Source of the DNA: Candidatus Lutibacillus vidarii
GTDB lineage: Bacteria; Actinomycetota; Actinomycetes; Actinomycetales; Dermatophilaceae
NCBI GenBank assembly: GCA_016717165.1
Contig: JADKGA010000002.1
Location: 1,240,001-1,304,000 of the forward strand
DNA: 64,000 nucleotides
Direction: 5' to 3'
Below, one piece after another: positions 48,952 through 56,714 of this stretch (its first letter is position 1; every line of letters starts with the position of its first letter). The notes below the pieces were generated by a model, which had not been told where the DNA came from, made no database searches, and was given only the letters and a program-made list of their open reading frames with translations. The position numbers and the translations under genes are program-made.

Positions 48952-49069
48952 TGTGCAGGTCAGATGACTGCGGGCACCTGGTTCCCCGCGGCGATGATTC
49001 CCTCGCGCATTGTGCAGGTCAGATGACTGCGGGCACCTGGTTCCCCGCGGCGATGATTCCCTCGCGCAT
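48952..49069. repeat. Perfect 59-bp tandem duplication at the 3' end of the transporter gene
   Basis: Bases 48952-49010 and 49011-49069 are identical. The right copy carries the last codons and stop of the transporter gene. The left copy repeats them beyond the stop, out of frame with the gene. Confidence 0.9.
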
Positions 49070-50404
49070 CCGGACCCGGGACAGTAACAATCCACCGACG
49101 ACGAAGAAGACGATGAGCGCGAGGATGGCCGCCCGGTACGAATGGGTCAGCTGCTGGACGAGCCCGAAGAGCAGCGTCCCGAACCAGCTCGTGCCCCGCT
49201 CCATGGCCTGGTAAAGGCTGAAGAACTCCGCCTCTCGGTTCCGGGGGACCAGCTGGCTGAACAGCGAGCGGGACAGCGCCTGGGACCCACCGAGCACCAG
49301 GCCGATGCCGACCGCGAGGGCGAGGAAGATGAGGAACTTGCCGCGCGGGACGACATACGCGATGGCGACGATGACGGTCCAGGCGACCAGGGAGTACAGC
49401 ACGGTGCGCCATGCGCCGAGACGGCCGGCGAGCTTGCCGAAGATCAGGGCCCCGAAGAAGGCGACGAACTGGACGAGGAGGATGACCTGGACGAGCTGGG
49501 TACTGGTGAAGCCGAGCTCCTCGGAGCCGTACACCGCGGAGGCGTTGATGACCGTCTGGATGCCGTCGTTGAAAAAGAGGTAGGCGACGAGGAACTGCAT
49601 CGTCTGCGGGAACCCGCGCAGCTCCTTGAGGGTCCGGGCCAGCTGGGTGAAGCTGCTCCCGACGGTGCTCTTGGAGGCTTCGGCGCCCAGGTCCGGCGGG
49701 GAGTTCTGCACGCTGCGCAACCCCAGGTAGGGGATGAACGTGAAGGCGCCCCACCACAGACCTGCAGAGAGCAGGCTGATCCGCACCGCGGTGCCGGTGG
49801 AGATCCCGAGGGAGTCGGCGAGGTTGAGCAGGACGAGGTTGAGCAGGAGAAGCAGCCCACCGCCGAGGTAGCCGAAGGCCCAGCCCCGACTCGAGACCCG
49901 GTCGCGTTCGTCCGGCGTGGCGATCTTGATGAGCAGGGCGTCATAGACCACCAGGGAGCAGCCCAGACACAGGTTCGCGATGACGAGAAGGAGGACACCG
50001 AGCTGCCAGTTCGTCCCGGAGAGGAAGAACATCGCGGCAGCGGCGGCCGAGCCGACCCACGCGAAGCCGCCGAGGAGCCGGGTCGGGTGCTGCGTGCGGT
50101 CGGCCACCGCGCCGACGAAGACCAGCAGGAAAGCCGAGATAATCGTCGAGACCGTCGCGGTGTAAAAGACCAACGACCCGGGGGAGACCGGGATGCCGAG
50201 GACGTTGAGGTCCACGTCGCAGCGCGCCCCGTCGGCGATGCCGGGGCAGGCGGCCTCCTTGGCGATGGCCGTCAGGTATGGGCCGATCAGGACGGTCATC
50301 GTCGTCGTCACGTATGCCGAGTTGGCCCAGTCGTACCAGTACCACGCTCGCTGCTCGCGGCGCATCCCTGCGGAGGCGGCTCGGGAGGCCGCTGCGGTCG
50401 TCAT
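49019..50404 (-). CDS. UMF1/Atg22-type MFS transporter
   Basis: A 461-residue, 12-helix membrane protein. REQRAWYWYDWANSAYVTTT is the hallmark opening of the UMF1 (BtlA/Atg22-like) family. Helix 4 (LLLVIANLCLGCSLVVYDAL) and SRGWAFGYLGGGLLLLLNLV are also typical. A loop of about 50 residues after helix 6 is cytosolic. Related proteins export amino acids or metabolites; the substrate is unknown. ATG 50404 is chosen from the family start. The C-terminal codons lie in a 59-bp tandem duplication. It is divergent from bioY. Confidence 0.85.
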   Translation of the reverse strand: MTTAAASRAASAGMRREQRAWYWYDWANSAYVTTTMTVLIGPYLTAIAKEAACPGIADGARCDVDLNVLGIPVSPGSLVFYTATVSTIISAFLLVFVGAVADRTQHPTRLLGGFAWVGSAAAAAMFFLSGTNWQLGVLLLVIANLCLGCSLVVYDALLIKIATPDERDRVSSRGWAFGYLGGGLLLLLNLVLLNLADSLGISTGTAVRISLLSAGLWWGAFTFIPYLGLRSVQNSPPDLGAEASKSTVGSSFTQLARTLKELRGFPQTMQFLVAYLFFNDGIQTVINASAVYGSEELGFTSTQLVQVILLVQFVAFFGALIFGKLAGRLGAWRTVLYSLVAWTVIVAIAYVVPRGKFLIFLALAVGIGLVLGGSQALSRSLFSQLVPRNREAEFFSLYQAMERGTSWFGTLLFGLVQQLTHSYRAAILALIVFFVVGGLLLSRVRMREGIIAAGNQVPAVI

Positions 50405-50506
50405 GGCGGACACTGTCGCACACGCGCGCGGCCTGATGTGGCTAAAGGGCCACGAGTCGCCGCCGGGCCTCATCAGCGGGCCCGCAAGGACGCCCCGCTG
50501 CGATCT

Positions 50507-50528
50507 GGGAGCCGGCTCCCGCTAGCAT
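50507..50528 (+). promoter_or_regulatory. 14-bp palindrome next to a -10 box upstream of bioY
   Basis: GGGAGCCGGCTCCC (50507-50520) is a perfect palindrome, two bases before TAGCAT (50523-50528), a plausible -10 box for bioY. A repressor bound there would block the promoter. It does not resemble the BioQ operator I know of. The remainder of the 211-bp gap between the divergent genes is featureless. Confidence 0.4.
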
Positions 50529-50615
50529 CGGTGGGCCGCTCGGGACCGGCCGGGCCGCTCCTTCATGACCCCCAGATCGCACCCGACACATCGCCACCGA
50601 CAAAGGAGAGAGCGC

Positions 50616-51215
50616 ATGACCAGCACGAGCGCCCGCGCCCGGGACCTCGCGGTCGTTGCCACCTTCGCCGGCTTCATCGCCGCACTCGGGCTCGTCCCGG
50701 CGTTCGCGCCCTTCGGGTTTCCGGTGCCGATTACCCTCCAGTCGTTCGGGATCATGCTGACCGGAGCGGTCCTCGGCGCTCGCCGCGGTGCCTCGGCAGT
50801 GCTACTCTTCCTGGGCCTCGTTGCGCTCGGCCTGCCACTGCTCTCCGGTGGTCGCGGCGGGCTGGGGGTCTTCGCCGGGCCGAGCGCCGGCTACCTCGTC
50901 GGCTTCCCGATCGCCGCCTTCGTCACCGGCTGGCTCATCGAGCGCAAGGGCGCCCCGTTCGTCCTCGGGTACGGGCTCGCCGCGATCGTTCTGGGCGGCA
51001 TCGTCGTCCTCTACGCCTTCGGCGTCCCCGTGACGGCCTGGCGCGCGGGGATCACCCTCAAGGCGGCTCTGGTGGGCAGCGCGGTCTTCCTCCTCGGCGA
51101 CAGCATCAAGGCGGTGGCGGCGGCCGTCGTCGCCACGGGGGTGCACCGGGCCTATCCCGGGCTGCTGCCGGACCGCCGGGGCCACGCGGCGCCGCTGGGG
51201 TCTCAGGCCCGCTGA
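50616..51215 (+). CDS. bioY: BioY, substrate-binding S component of the biotin ECF transporter
   Basis: A 199-residue protein with about six helices, opening ARDLAVVATFAGFIAALGLV and containing PVPITLQSFGIMLTGAVLGA, the BioY signature. GGLGVFAGPSAGYLVGFPIA is the second conserved block. It binds biotin with high affinity and works alone or with BioM and BioN. AAGGAG precedes ATG 50616. The energising genes bioN and bioM lie immediately downstream on the other strand, 51 bp away, rather than in the same operon. Confidence 0.94.
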   Translation: MTSTSARARDLAVVATFAGFIAALGLVPAFAPFGFPVPITLQSFGIMLTGAVLGARRGASAVLLFLGLVALGLPLLSGGRGGLGVFAGPSAGYLVGFPIAAFVTGWLIERKGAPFVLGYGLAAIVLGGIVVLYAFGVPVTAWRAGITLKAALVGSAVFLLGDSIKAVAAAVVATGVHRAYPGLLPDRRGHAAPLGSQAR

Positions 51216-51266
51216 CCGAGCGCCCCGCCCGGGCGCGCGCCGCCGCGGAGCAGGCGCGGCCGCGGA

Positions 51267-51869
51267 TCAGTCCTCGACACCGCGCGCGACGAGGGCCTCG
51301 CCCAGCCGGTCGGCGTGCCGCAGCGAACGGACGACGAGCGGGACCGCGAAGGCGACCGGGCTCGCCGTCAGGCCACGGGCCCGCTGGGCGTCGCGAACCT
51401 GCCGAGCAAGCTCGACGACGACCGGCACCGAGCGGATGCCGAGGGCCACGAGCAGGCCGACCCGCTCGGGCTCGACGCCCCACCGGCGCAGCGGTCCACA
51501 GAGCCTGACGACGACGTCGACGATGTCGCTGGTCCGCGTGGTGAGGCTGACCAGGGCCGCGAGGAGGACCAGGGCGAGCAGCACCCCGACCACGACGACG
51601 GCCCGGGCCCATCCGTCGACCAGCCACTGGAAGACGCCCAGGGCGACGAGCAGCCAGAGCACCGGCCGGACCTGGGCCAGGGCGGTCCGCCCGGGGAGCC
51701 GTGCAACGGCATACAGGGCGAGAGCCAGGCCCAGAAGGACGCCGACCTGCCACGGCTCACGGACCAGAGCAGACGCCGCCGCGACACCGGCGAGGAAGAG
51801 CAGCTTGCGCGCGGCGCCGAGGCGGTGGATAAGGGAGTCCCGCGGGACGTAGACCGACGCGGTGCTCAT
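51267..51869 (-). CDS. bioN: EcfT transmembrane component (BioN)
   Basis: A 200-residue transmembrane component of the ECF module. It begins VYVPRDSLIHRLGAARKLLF, has four or five helices, and two cytosolic Ala-Arg-Gly coupling motifs: QRARGL, in QVRDAQRARGLTASP, and ARG near the C-terminus (LGEALVARGVED). These contact the ATPase. It overlaps bioM by four bases and is the last gene of the ligase-thiolase-bioM-bioN operon. Confidence 0.88.
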   Translation of the reverse strand: MSTASVYVPRDSLIHRLGAARKLLFLAGVAAASALVREPWQVGVLLGLALALYAVARLPGRTALAQVRPVLWLLVALGVFQWLVDGWARAVVVVGVLLALVLLAALVSLTTRTSDIVDVVVRLCGPLRRWGVEPERVGLLVALGIRSVPVVVELARQVRDAQRARGLTASPVAFAVPLVVRSLRHADRLGEALVARGVED

Positions 51870-52558
51870 CGCACCAGCGCCCGGTAGTGCGCGACGGCGG
51901 TCCCGGGGGAGCCGTCGAAGGCGAGCCGGCCCTCGTGGAAGACGATGACCCGGTCGAAGTCGTCGACGAGGTCGAGATCATGGGTGACGAGAACGACCTG
52001 TTGGGCCAGGCCACGGACGACGGTCCGGATGCGCTCGGTGTTGGCCAGGTCGAGCAGGGTGGTCGGCTCGTCCATCACGACGAGGTCGGGCTCGGTGACG
52101 AGTACGGAGGCCAGTGCGAGGAGCTGCTTCTGTCCGCCGGAGAGCAGGTGCGCGGGGTGGTCACGGTGGGCGTCCAGCCCGTATGACCCCAGGGCGGCGT
52201 CGACGCGCGCCGCGACCTCGGCCGGAGCGAGCCGGCGGCGACGCAGCCCGAAGGCGATGTCCTCGGCGACGGTCGGCATGACGATCTGGGCGTCCGGGTC
52301 GGTGAAGCAGAAGCCGACCCGGCGGCGGACCGCGCGCGCCTCGCTGGCCGTGTCGAGCCCGTCGACCCGCACTTTTCCGGTTGTCGGTATCACGAGGGCG
52401 TTGAGCATCCGGGCGAAGGTCGACTTGCCGGACCCGTTGGCGCCGATAACCCCGATCCGCTGCTCGGTCAGGGTCAGGGTGACGTCGTCGACGACGAGTC
52501 GGCTGCCCACGCCCTCGGCGAAGGCGTGGCTAACGTGGTCGAGCTCGATCACCGGCAT
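51866..52558 (-). CDS. bioM: ECF transporter ATPase (BioM)
   Basis: A 230-residue ATPase that drives biotin uptake. Walker A is GANGSGKSTFARMLNAL, the Q loop CFTDPDAQIVMPTVAEDIAF (typical of EcfA), the signature LLSGGQKQLLALASVL, Walker B LVVMDEPTTLLDL, and the switch His is in VLVTHDLDLVDDFD. The start is ATG 52558, overlapping the thiolase stop by ten bases. A single ATPase gene is present, so the complex is probably a BioM homodimer with BioN and BioY. Confidence 0.92.
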   Translation of the reverse strand: MPVIELDHVSHAFAEGVGSRLVVDDVTLTLTEQRIGVIGANGSGKSTFARMLNALVIPTTGKVRVDGLDTASEARAVRRRVGFCFTDPDAQIVMPTVAEDIAFGLRRRRLAPAEVAARVDAALGSYGLDAHRDHPAHLLSGGQKQLLALASVLVTEPDLVVMDEPTTLLDLANTERIRTVVRGLAQQVVLVTHDLDLVDDFDRVIVFHEGRLAFDGSPGTAVAHYRALVR

Positions 52559-53661
52559 GCTTCCACCACCAGTGCCGTGCCCTGGCCGCCACCTGCGGCG
52601 ATCGCGGCCAGACCGTACCGACCCGCCGACTGCCGGACCAGCTGGGTGAACAGCCGGACGACGAGGACTGCCCCGCTGGCTCCCCACGGGTGGCCCAGCG
52701 CCAGCGCGCCGCCCTGGCGACAGACGCGGTCCGGGTCGATGCCGAGCTCGTCGTAGCAAGCGAGCACCTGGCCGGCGAAGGCCTCGTTGACCTCGATGAC
52801 GTCCAGGTCGTCGATGCCCAGGCCGGCATACCGCAGGGCGTGGCGCACGGCCGGGACCAGTCCGATGCCGGGGCGGTTCGGGTCGACCCCGACCGAGGCC
52901 GCACCGAGCACCCGCAGGCCCGGCAGCCCGGCACTGCCCGGGGCGAGGGCGACGACGGCGGCTCCGTCGTTGACCCCGCACGAGGTGCCGACGGTCACCG
53001 TGCCGGCTGGGTCGAAGGCCGGACGCAGCCGCGCCAGCTTGGCCTCGGTGAGGCCGGCGCGGGGGCGGTCGTCACGGGTGACTCCGGCGACCGCGACGAG
53101 CTCGTCGGCGAAGGCACCGGCCTCGGCGGCGGCGACGGCGAGCCGGTGGGACCGGGCGGCATAGCCGTCCTGGCGCTGCCGGGTGATCCCGTATCCGGCG
53201 GCGAGCCGGTCGGCGGCGACCCCCATGTCGGGGTCGTCCGGGGCCGGGGCGAACGGGGCCCGCTCGTAGCGCTGCGGCGGCGCATCGCCGGTCGGCGGCC
53301 AGAACCGCCACGGCGCGGTCGACGCACTCTCCGTGCCACCGGCGAGGACCGGCCAGTGGTCCTCGCGGACCAGCCGGGCGCCGATCTCGATCGCCGCGAG
53401 GCCGCTCGCACACTGCCGGTCGACTGTCACCGCGGGGGTGCTCGTGGGCAGCCCCGCCGCCAGCGTGGCCACGCGCGCGATGTCGCCGCCGGGGCCCATG
53501 CAGTTGCCGAGGACGACCTCGGCGGGGGAGCGGTCGACCTGCGCGGCGACAGCCTGCAGCGCGGCGGCGCCCAGGTCGGCCGCGGTGACGCTGGCGAGTG
53601 AGTGGCCGGCGGTACCGATGGGGGTGCGTCGGGCCGCGATGATGACCGCGTGGTCAGGCAT
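52549..53661 (-). CDS. Thiolase-family protein lacking the second catalytic cysteine
   Basis: A 370-residue thiolase-fold protein. The acyl-accepting Cys is present in VDRQCASGLAAIEIG, the NEAFAGQVL motif is present, and the catalytic His is in GGALALGHPWGASGA. The last motif, normally C-x-G in CIGGGQG, reads AAGGGQG, so the base-forming Cys is Ala. Degradative or biosynthetic thiolysis may be lost or altered; condensation with a different mechanism is possible. It overlaps the ligase gene by eight bases and bioM by ten. The tight link to biotin uptake suggests a role with a biotin precursor such as a pimeloyl-type acyl-CoA. That is an inference. Confidence 0.85.
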   Translation of the reverse strand: MPDHAVIIAARRTPIGTAGHSLASVTAADLGAAALQAVAAQVDRSPAEVVLGNCMGPGGDIARVATLAAGLPTSTPAVTVDRQCASGLAAIEIGARLVREDHWPVLAGGTESASTAPWRFWPPTGDAPPQRYERAPFAPAPDDPDMGVAADRLAAGYGITRQRQDGYAARSHRLAVAAAEAGAFADELVAVAGVTRDDRPRAGLTEAKLARLRPAFDPAGTVTVGTSCGVNDGAAVVALAPGSAGLPGLRVLGAASVGVDPNRPGIGLVPAVRHALRYAGLGIDDLDVIEVNEAFAGQVLACYDELGIDPDRVCRQGGALALGHPWGASGAVLVVRLFTQLVRQSAGRYGLAAIAAGGGQGTALVVEACR

Positions 53662-54724
53662 CGGGACCCTGCCGGGGGAGTGCGCTCTGGGGTGAGCCCT
53701 GGAGCGCGCTCTGGAGGGTGCTGAGCTGCGCGCGGTCCACCTTGCCAGCCGGGGTGAGCGGGAGCGCCGACGTGACCTGCCAGCGCCGCGGCCGGTGGCT
53801 GGGCGGCAGATGGGTTCGTGCCTGGCGGTCCAGCCGCTGCCGGTCGGCCGCATCGGTCACGGTCACGGTGACGACCTGGCCGAACGTCGGGTGCTCCGAC
53901 CCGTGGACCGCGAACGGTGCCTGGGCGGCGCTGCGCAGTGCGGCCTCGACATCGGCGATGAGGACCGTGGCGCCCGCGGTGACGACCGCGTCGGGGCGGC
54001 CGTCGATGGTGAGGATGTCGGCGTCGAGCGCTCCGATGTCGCCGACCGTGGCCCAGCCGTCGGGGTCGCGGCGCAGCGAGCCAGAGGGACCGGCATACCC
54101 GTCGCAGACGTAGGGCGACCGGACCCACACGACCCTGTCGCGGACCTCGACCGTAACACCGGGGAAGGCCCGCAGCCCGCCACCGTCGGCGTCGAAGGCG
54201 ACGAAGGAGAGCTCGGCCGCGCCGTAGTAGTGGGCGACCCGCAGCCCGCGCCGACCGGCCTGGTGGGCGGTGGACTGAGCCAGGTGAGCGCCGGCGACGA
54301 CCACGGTGGTCCCCGCCGGCAGCTCGGCTCCGCGCAGGTCCAGCTGGGCGGGGGTGAGGACGGCATGGGTCGCCTCGCGCGGGTGGTCGGCTCGTCCCGC
54401 TCCGACGTATGCCGCATGGACCGCCGCGTAGAGGTTCATCGTCGCGCTGAGCGGTCCAGGGACCCAGAGGCGAGCGCGGGCGTCGACGCCGGTCAGGGCC
54501 GTGTAGTGGTCGTGCGAGGCCCACCAGGATTCGGTGGTCCGCAGCACGCGGCGGGGGGTGTGCGCTCCTCGTGCTCCGGAGGTGGCGCCGGAGGTGGTAC
54601 CGGAGGTGGCCAGGGCCAACCGCGCGCCGGTGCGATGCGCCTCCAGGACTGCGGCCACCGGGTCGGGATGCTCGTCCGGCCGGACGACGTCGGGCCGTTC
54701 CTCAGCCTGCGACACGCGCGTCAC
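53654..54724 (-). CDS. Small AMP-forming acyl-CoA ligase, MenE-like
   Basis: An adenylate-forming enzyme of about 356 residues, shorter than the usual 500. The P-loop is LALATSGTTSG, the A5 motif is HYYGAAELSF, the A8 hinge is VGDIGALDADILTIDGRPD, and the catalytic Lys is in TPAGKVDRAQL. It resembles o-succinylbenzoate-CoA ligases by size, but no other menaquinone gene is near. It heads an operon with a thiolase and bioMN. It probably activates a carboxylic acid as a CoA thioester. GTG 54724 is the chosen start; 54715 is possible. Short Thr/Ser/Gly repeats in the N-terminal loop look unstable. Confidence 0.82.
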   Translation of the reverse strand: MTRVSQAEERPDVVRPDEHPDPVAAVLEAHRTGARLALATSGTTSGATSGARGAHTPRRVLRTTESWWASHDHYTALTGVDARARLWVPGPLSATMNLYAAVHAAYVGAGRADHPREATHAVLTPAQLDLRGAELPAGTTVVVAGAHLAQSTAHQAGRRGLRVAHYYGAAELSFVAFDADGGGLRAFPGVTVEVRDRVVWVRSPYVCDGYAGPSGSLRRDPDGWATVGDIGALDADILTIDGRPDAVVTAGATVLIADVEAALRSAAQAPFAVHGSEHPTFGQVVTVTVTDAADRQRLDRQARTHLPPSHRPRRWQVTSALPLTPAGKVDRAQLSTLQSALQGSPQSALPRQGPDA

Positions 54725-54787
54725 GGTACCGGCCGCCGAACGGCTCCGACAAATGCCGAATGGACCCGGGTCCGCTCGCGGCAGATG

Positions 54788-54801
54788 TCTTGACATCAAG
54801 A
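54788..54801. promoter_or_regulatory. MarR/TetR-type palindrome TCTTGA-CA-TCAAGA
   Basis: A perfect 6-2-6 inverted repeat in the 100-bp gap between the divergent ligase and methyltransferase genes, 23 bp before the methyltransferase ATG. The TTGA-N2-TCAA form is common for MarR-family operators in actinobacteria. No such regulator gene is adjacent. Confidence 0.55.
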
Positions 54802-54824
54802 TATCCCGATGGTGGGCTTCCCCC

Positions 54825-55619
54825 ATGACGCACGCCTGGGACCCGCACACCTACCTCCGGTATGCCGGTGAGCGCGCCCGGCCCTTCCTCGACCTCGTGG
54901 CTCGGGTCGACGTGCCTGCACCGCGGCGGGTCGTCGACCTCGGCTGCGGTCCCGGCAATCTCACCGCCGTCCTCGGTCAGCGCTGGCCCCGGGCCGAGAT
55001 CGTCGGGATCGACAGCTCCGTGCCGATGCTCGAGGCGGCCCGGCGTGACCACGGCGTCGGCGAGCGGGTCCGCTTCGAGCTGGGCGACCTGCGTGACTGG
55101 CCGGGGTCGCGCTGGGCGCCGGCCGATGTCGTCGTGAGCAATGCCGCGCTGCAGTGGGTCCCCGGGCACCTCGACCTACTGCCCGGCATCGTCGAGGCGC
55201 TGACCCCCGCAGGTGTGCTGGCGGTCCAGGTGCCCGGCAACTTCGGCGAGCCCAGCCATACGATCCGCGCCGAGCTGGCGGCGCAGCCGCGCTATGCGGC
55301 ATACCTCGAGGGGGTGGCCGTGCCGCAGTCGCACGACCCGACCACCTACCTCCAGCGGCTGGCCGAGCTCGGCTGCGCCGTCGACGCCTGGGAGACGACC
55401 TACCTGCACGTCCTCACCGGGCCTGACCCGGTCTTCGCGTGGGTCTGCGGCACCGGCGCCCGGCCGACCTTGCAGGCGTTGCCAGAAGGACCGGTCCGGG
55501 ACGGGTTCGTGGGGGAGTACAAGGAGCGGCTGCGGGCGGCCTATCCCGACGGGCCGGCCGGAGTGGTGCTGCCCTTCCGACGGGTCTTCGTGGTCGCCCG
55601 GCGCCTGCCAGAGCGATAG
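54825..55619 (+). CDS. tam: Trans-aconitate 2-methyltransferase-like SAM methyltransferase
   Basis: A 264-residue class I methyltransferase. It begins WDPHTYLRYAGERARPFLDL, a strong match to Tam, followed by the SAM motif VVDLGCGPGNLTAVLGQRW, IDSSVPMLEAARRD, and VVVSNAALQWVPGHLDLL. Tam methylates trans-aconitate, relieving aconitase inhibition. ATG 54825 fits; a longer frame opens upstream. A 14-bp palindrome sits in its promoter region. The accessory island begins just after its stop. Confidence 0.9.
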   Translation: MTHAWDPHTYLRYAGERARPFLDLVARVDVPAPRRVVDLGCGPGNLTAVLGQRWPRAEIVGIDSSVPMLEAARRDHGVGERVRFELGDLRDWPGSRWAPADVVVSNAALQWVPGHLDLLPGIVEALTPAGVLAVQVPGNFGEPSHTIRAELAAQPRYAAYLEGVAVPQSHDPTTYLQRLAELGCAVDAWETTYLHVLTGPDPVFAWVCGTGARPTLQALPEGPVRDGFVGEYKERLRAAYPDGPAGVVLPFRRVFVVARRLPER

Positions 55620-55770
55620 GCGCCGGCGCCGCCCGGCTCACGCAGGCCCCTCGTGGCGTGTCACGTCGGCTTCGCCACATCCGCCGTGCCCATGGCGCCC
55701 GACCCGTCACCGACCATCTGCGCGGGCGCGACGCCGGACGGGTCGCCCCATACGCACTGCCGCAGGTCGT

Positions 55771-55804
55771 GGCCAAGGTTGGCCAAGGCGAGGTATCCTT
55801 GGCC
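55771..55804 (+). promoter_or_regulatory. Toxin-antitoxin operator overlapping a leaderless promoter
   Basis: GGCCAAGG occurs twice (55771-55778, 55781-55788), and its inverse CCTTGGCC is at 55797-55804. The -10 box TATCCT (55794-55799) is embedded and lies six bases before the antitoxin ATG. This is the layout of an autorepressed toxin-antitoxin operon. Confidence 0.7.
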
Positions 55805-55805
55805 C

Positions 55806-56048
55806 ATGACGACCGTCAACATCGGCAAGGCAAAGACTGATCTGTCTCGCCTGATCAACCTCGCCCTGGCGGGGGAAGAGGTCGAGATCGCCAAGGACGG
55901 CGTCCCCGCAGTCCGACTCGTGCCGGTGACTAGCGTTTCGCCCGGAATGCGGTTTCTCGCGGCAGGTGGCTCGATGTCTGGACTGATCCGGATCGGCGAC
56001 GACTTCGAGTTCACCGACGATGAGCTCGATGAGATCCTCGACGCATGA
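55806..56048 (+). CDS. Phd/YefM-type antitoxin
   Basis: An 80-residue antitoxin. The N-terminal part, NIGKAKTDLSRLINLALAGE, has the Phd/YefM DNA-binding fold, then EVEIAKDGVPAVRLVPV; the acidic C-terminus, FTDDELDEILDA, would wrap and block the toxin. ATG 55806 gives the correct family start and there is no Shine-Dalgarno, so it is probably translated from a leaderless mRNA. It overlaps the toxin gene by four bases. The operator is upstream. Confidence 0.9.
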   Translation: MTTVNIGKAKTDLSRLINLALAGEEVEIAKDGVPAVRLVPVTSVSPGMRFLAAGGSMSGLIRIGDDFEFTDDELDEILDA

Positions 56049-56419
56049 GGCTGCTTCTGGACACGCACGTGGTTCTGTGGCAGCTTTCGGGCGAGCGAGA
56101 ACTGTCCCAGTCTGCGGTTGCCGCGATCGCCGCTGCCGATGATCTCCTGTTCAGCGTTGTGTCCTTCGCCGAGATAGGCATCAAAGCAGCCGTCGGAAAG
56201 CTGGTCGTCCCGGAGGACCTGCAGGCCAAGATCACGGACGCGGGGGTGCGCAGCCTCGCACTGGCCGCGGCGCATGGCCTCGCAGTGGCTCAGCTCCCGA
56301 CCCACCACCGCGACCCCTTTGACCGTTTGTTGATCGCTCAAGCCATGACCGAGGGGCTGACCCTGGTCACTGCAGACCCGAACTTCGCGGCCTACGATCT
56401 GCCCATCGTGGCCGCCTGA
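56045..56419 (+). CDS. PIN-domain ribonuclease toxin (VapC-like)
   Basis: A 124-residue PIN nuclease. The acidic metal ligands are visible: Asp6 in LLLDTHVVLW, Glu43 in VVSFAEIGIKAA, Asp90/Asp93 in HHRDPFDRLLIAQA, and Asp111 in LVTADPNF. Such toxins cleave tRNA or rRNA when released from the antitoxin. The pairing of Phd-type antitoxin and PIN toxin is common. All catalytic residues are intact, so it is likely functional. Confidence 0.92.
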   Translation: MRLLLDTHVVLWQLSGERELSQSAVAAIAAADDLLFSVVSFAEIGIKAAVGKLVVPEDLQAKITDAGVRSLALAAAHGLAVAQLPTHHRDPFDRLLIAQAMTEGLTLVTADPNFAAYDLPIVAA

Positions 56420-56481
56420 GCAGCTCCGGAAGTTCATCTGCCGCGTGCGGGAGTTGCTGCACCTGTCGATGCCCAAGTGGC

Positions 56482-56544
56482 CTGGTCTACCTCGTGGATG
56501 GCGACGACCTCGTGATCCTCCAGGCACGGTTTCACTTCAAGTGA
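56482..56544 (+). pseudogene. C-terminal remnant of a YoeB/Txe-type toxin
   Basis: The short frame ending at TGA 56542-56544 reads LVYLVDGDDLVILQARFHFK, close to the C-terminal strand and tail of YoeB/Txe toxins. No start codon or upstream body of the toxin is visible. The rest of the 295-bp stretch from 56420 to 56714 shows no gene. It suggests that a second toxin-antitoxin locus was once here. Confidence 0.4.
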
Positions 56545-56714
56545 CGGTCACCGGTGGCGTCGCCTCACCCCGCTGCGGCTCCTGACCTACTGAGGCGGGT
56601 CAACGTTGAGTCCGGCACCTGATTGCCACTAGCATGACGGGATTGGCGAAGTAACCAGACGAACTAATGGGTGCGGCCTAAGGGGCCGCGGCCGTCCGGT
56701 TAACATTGCCATTC

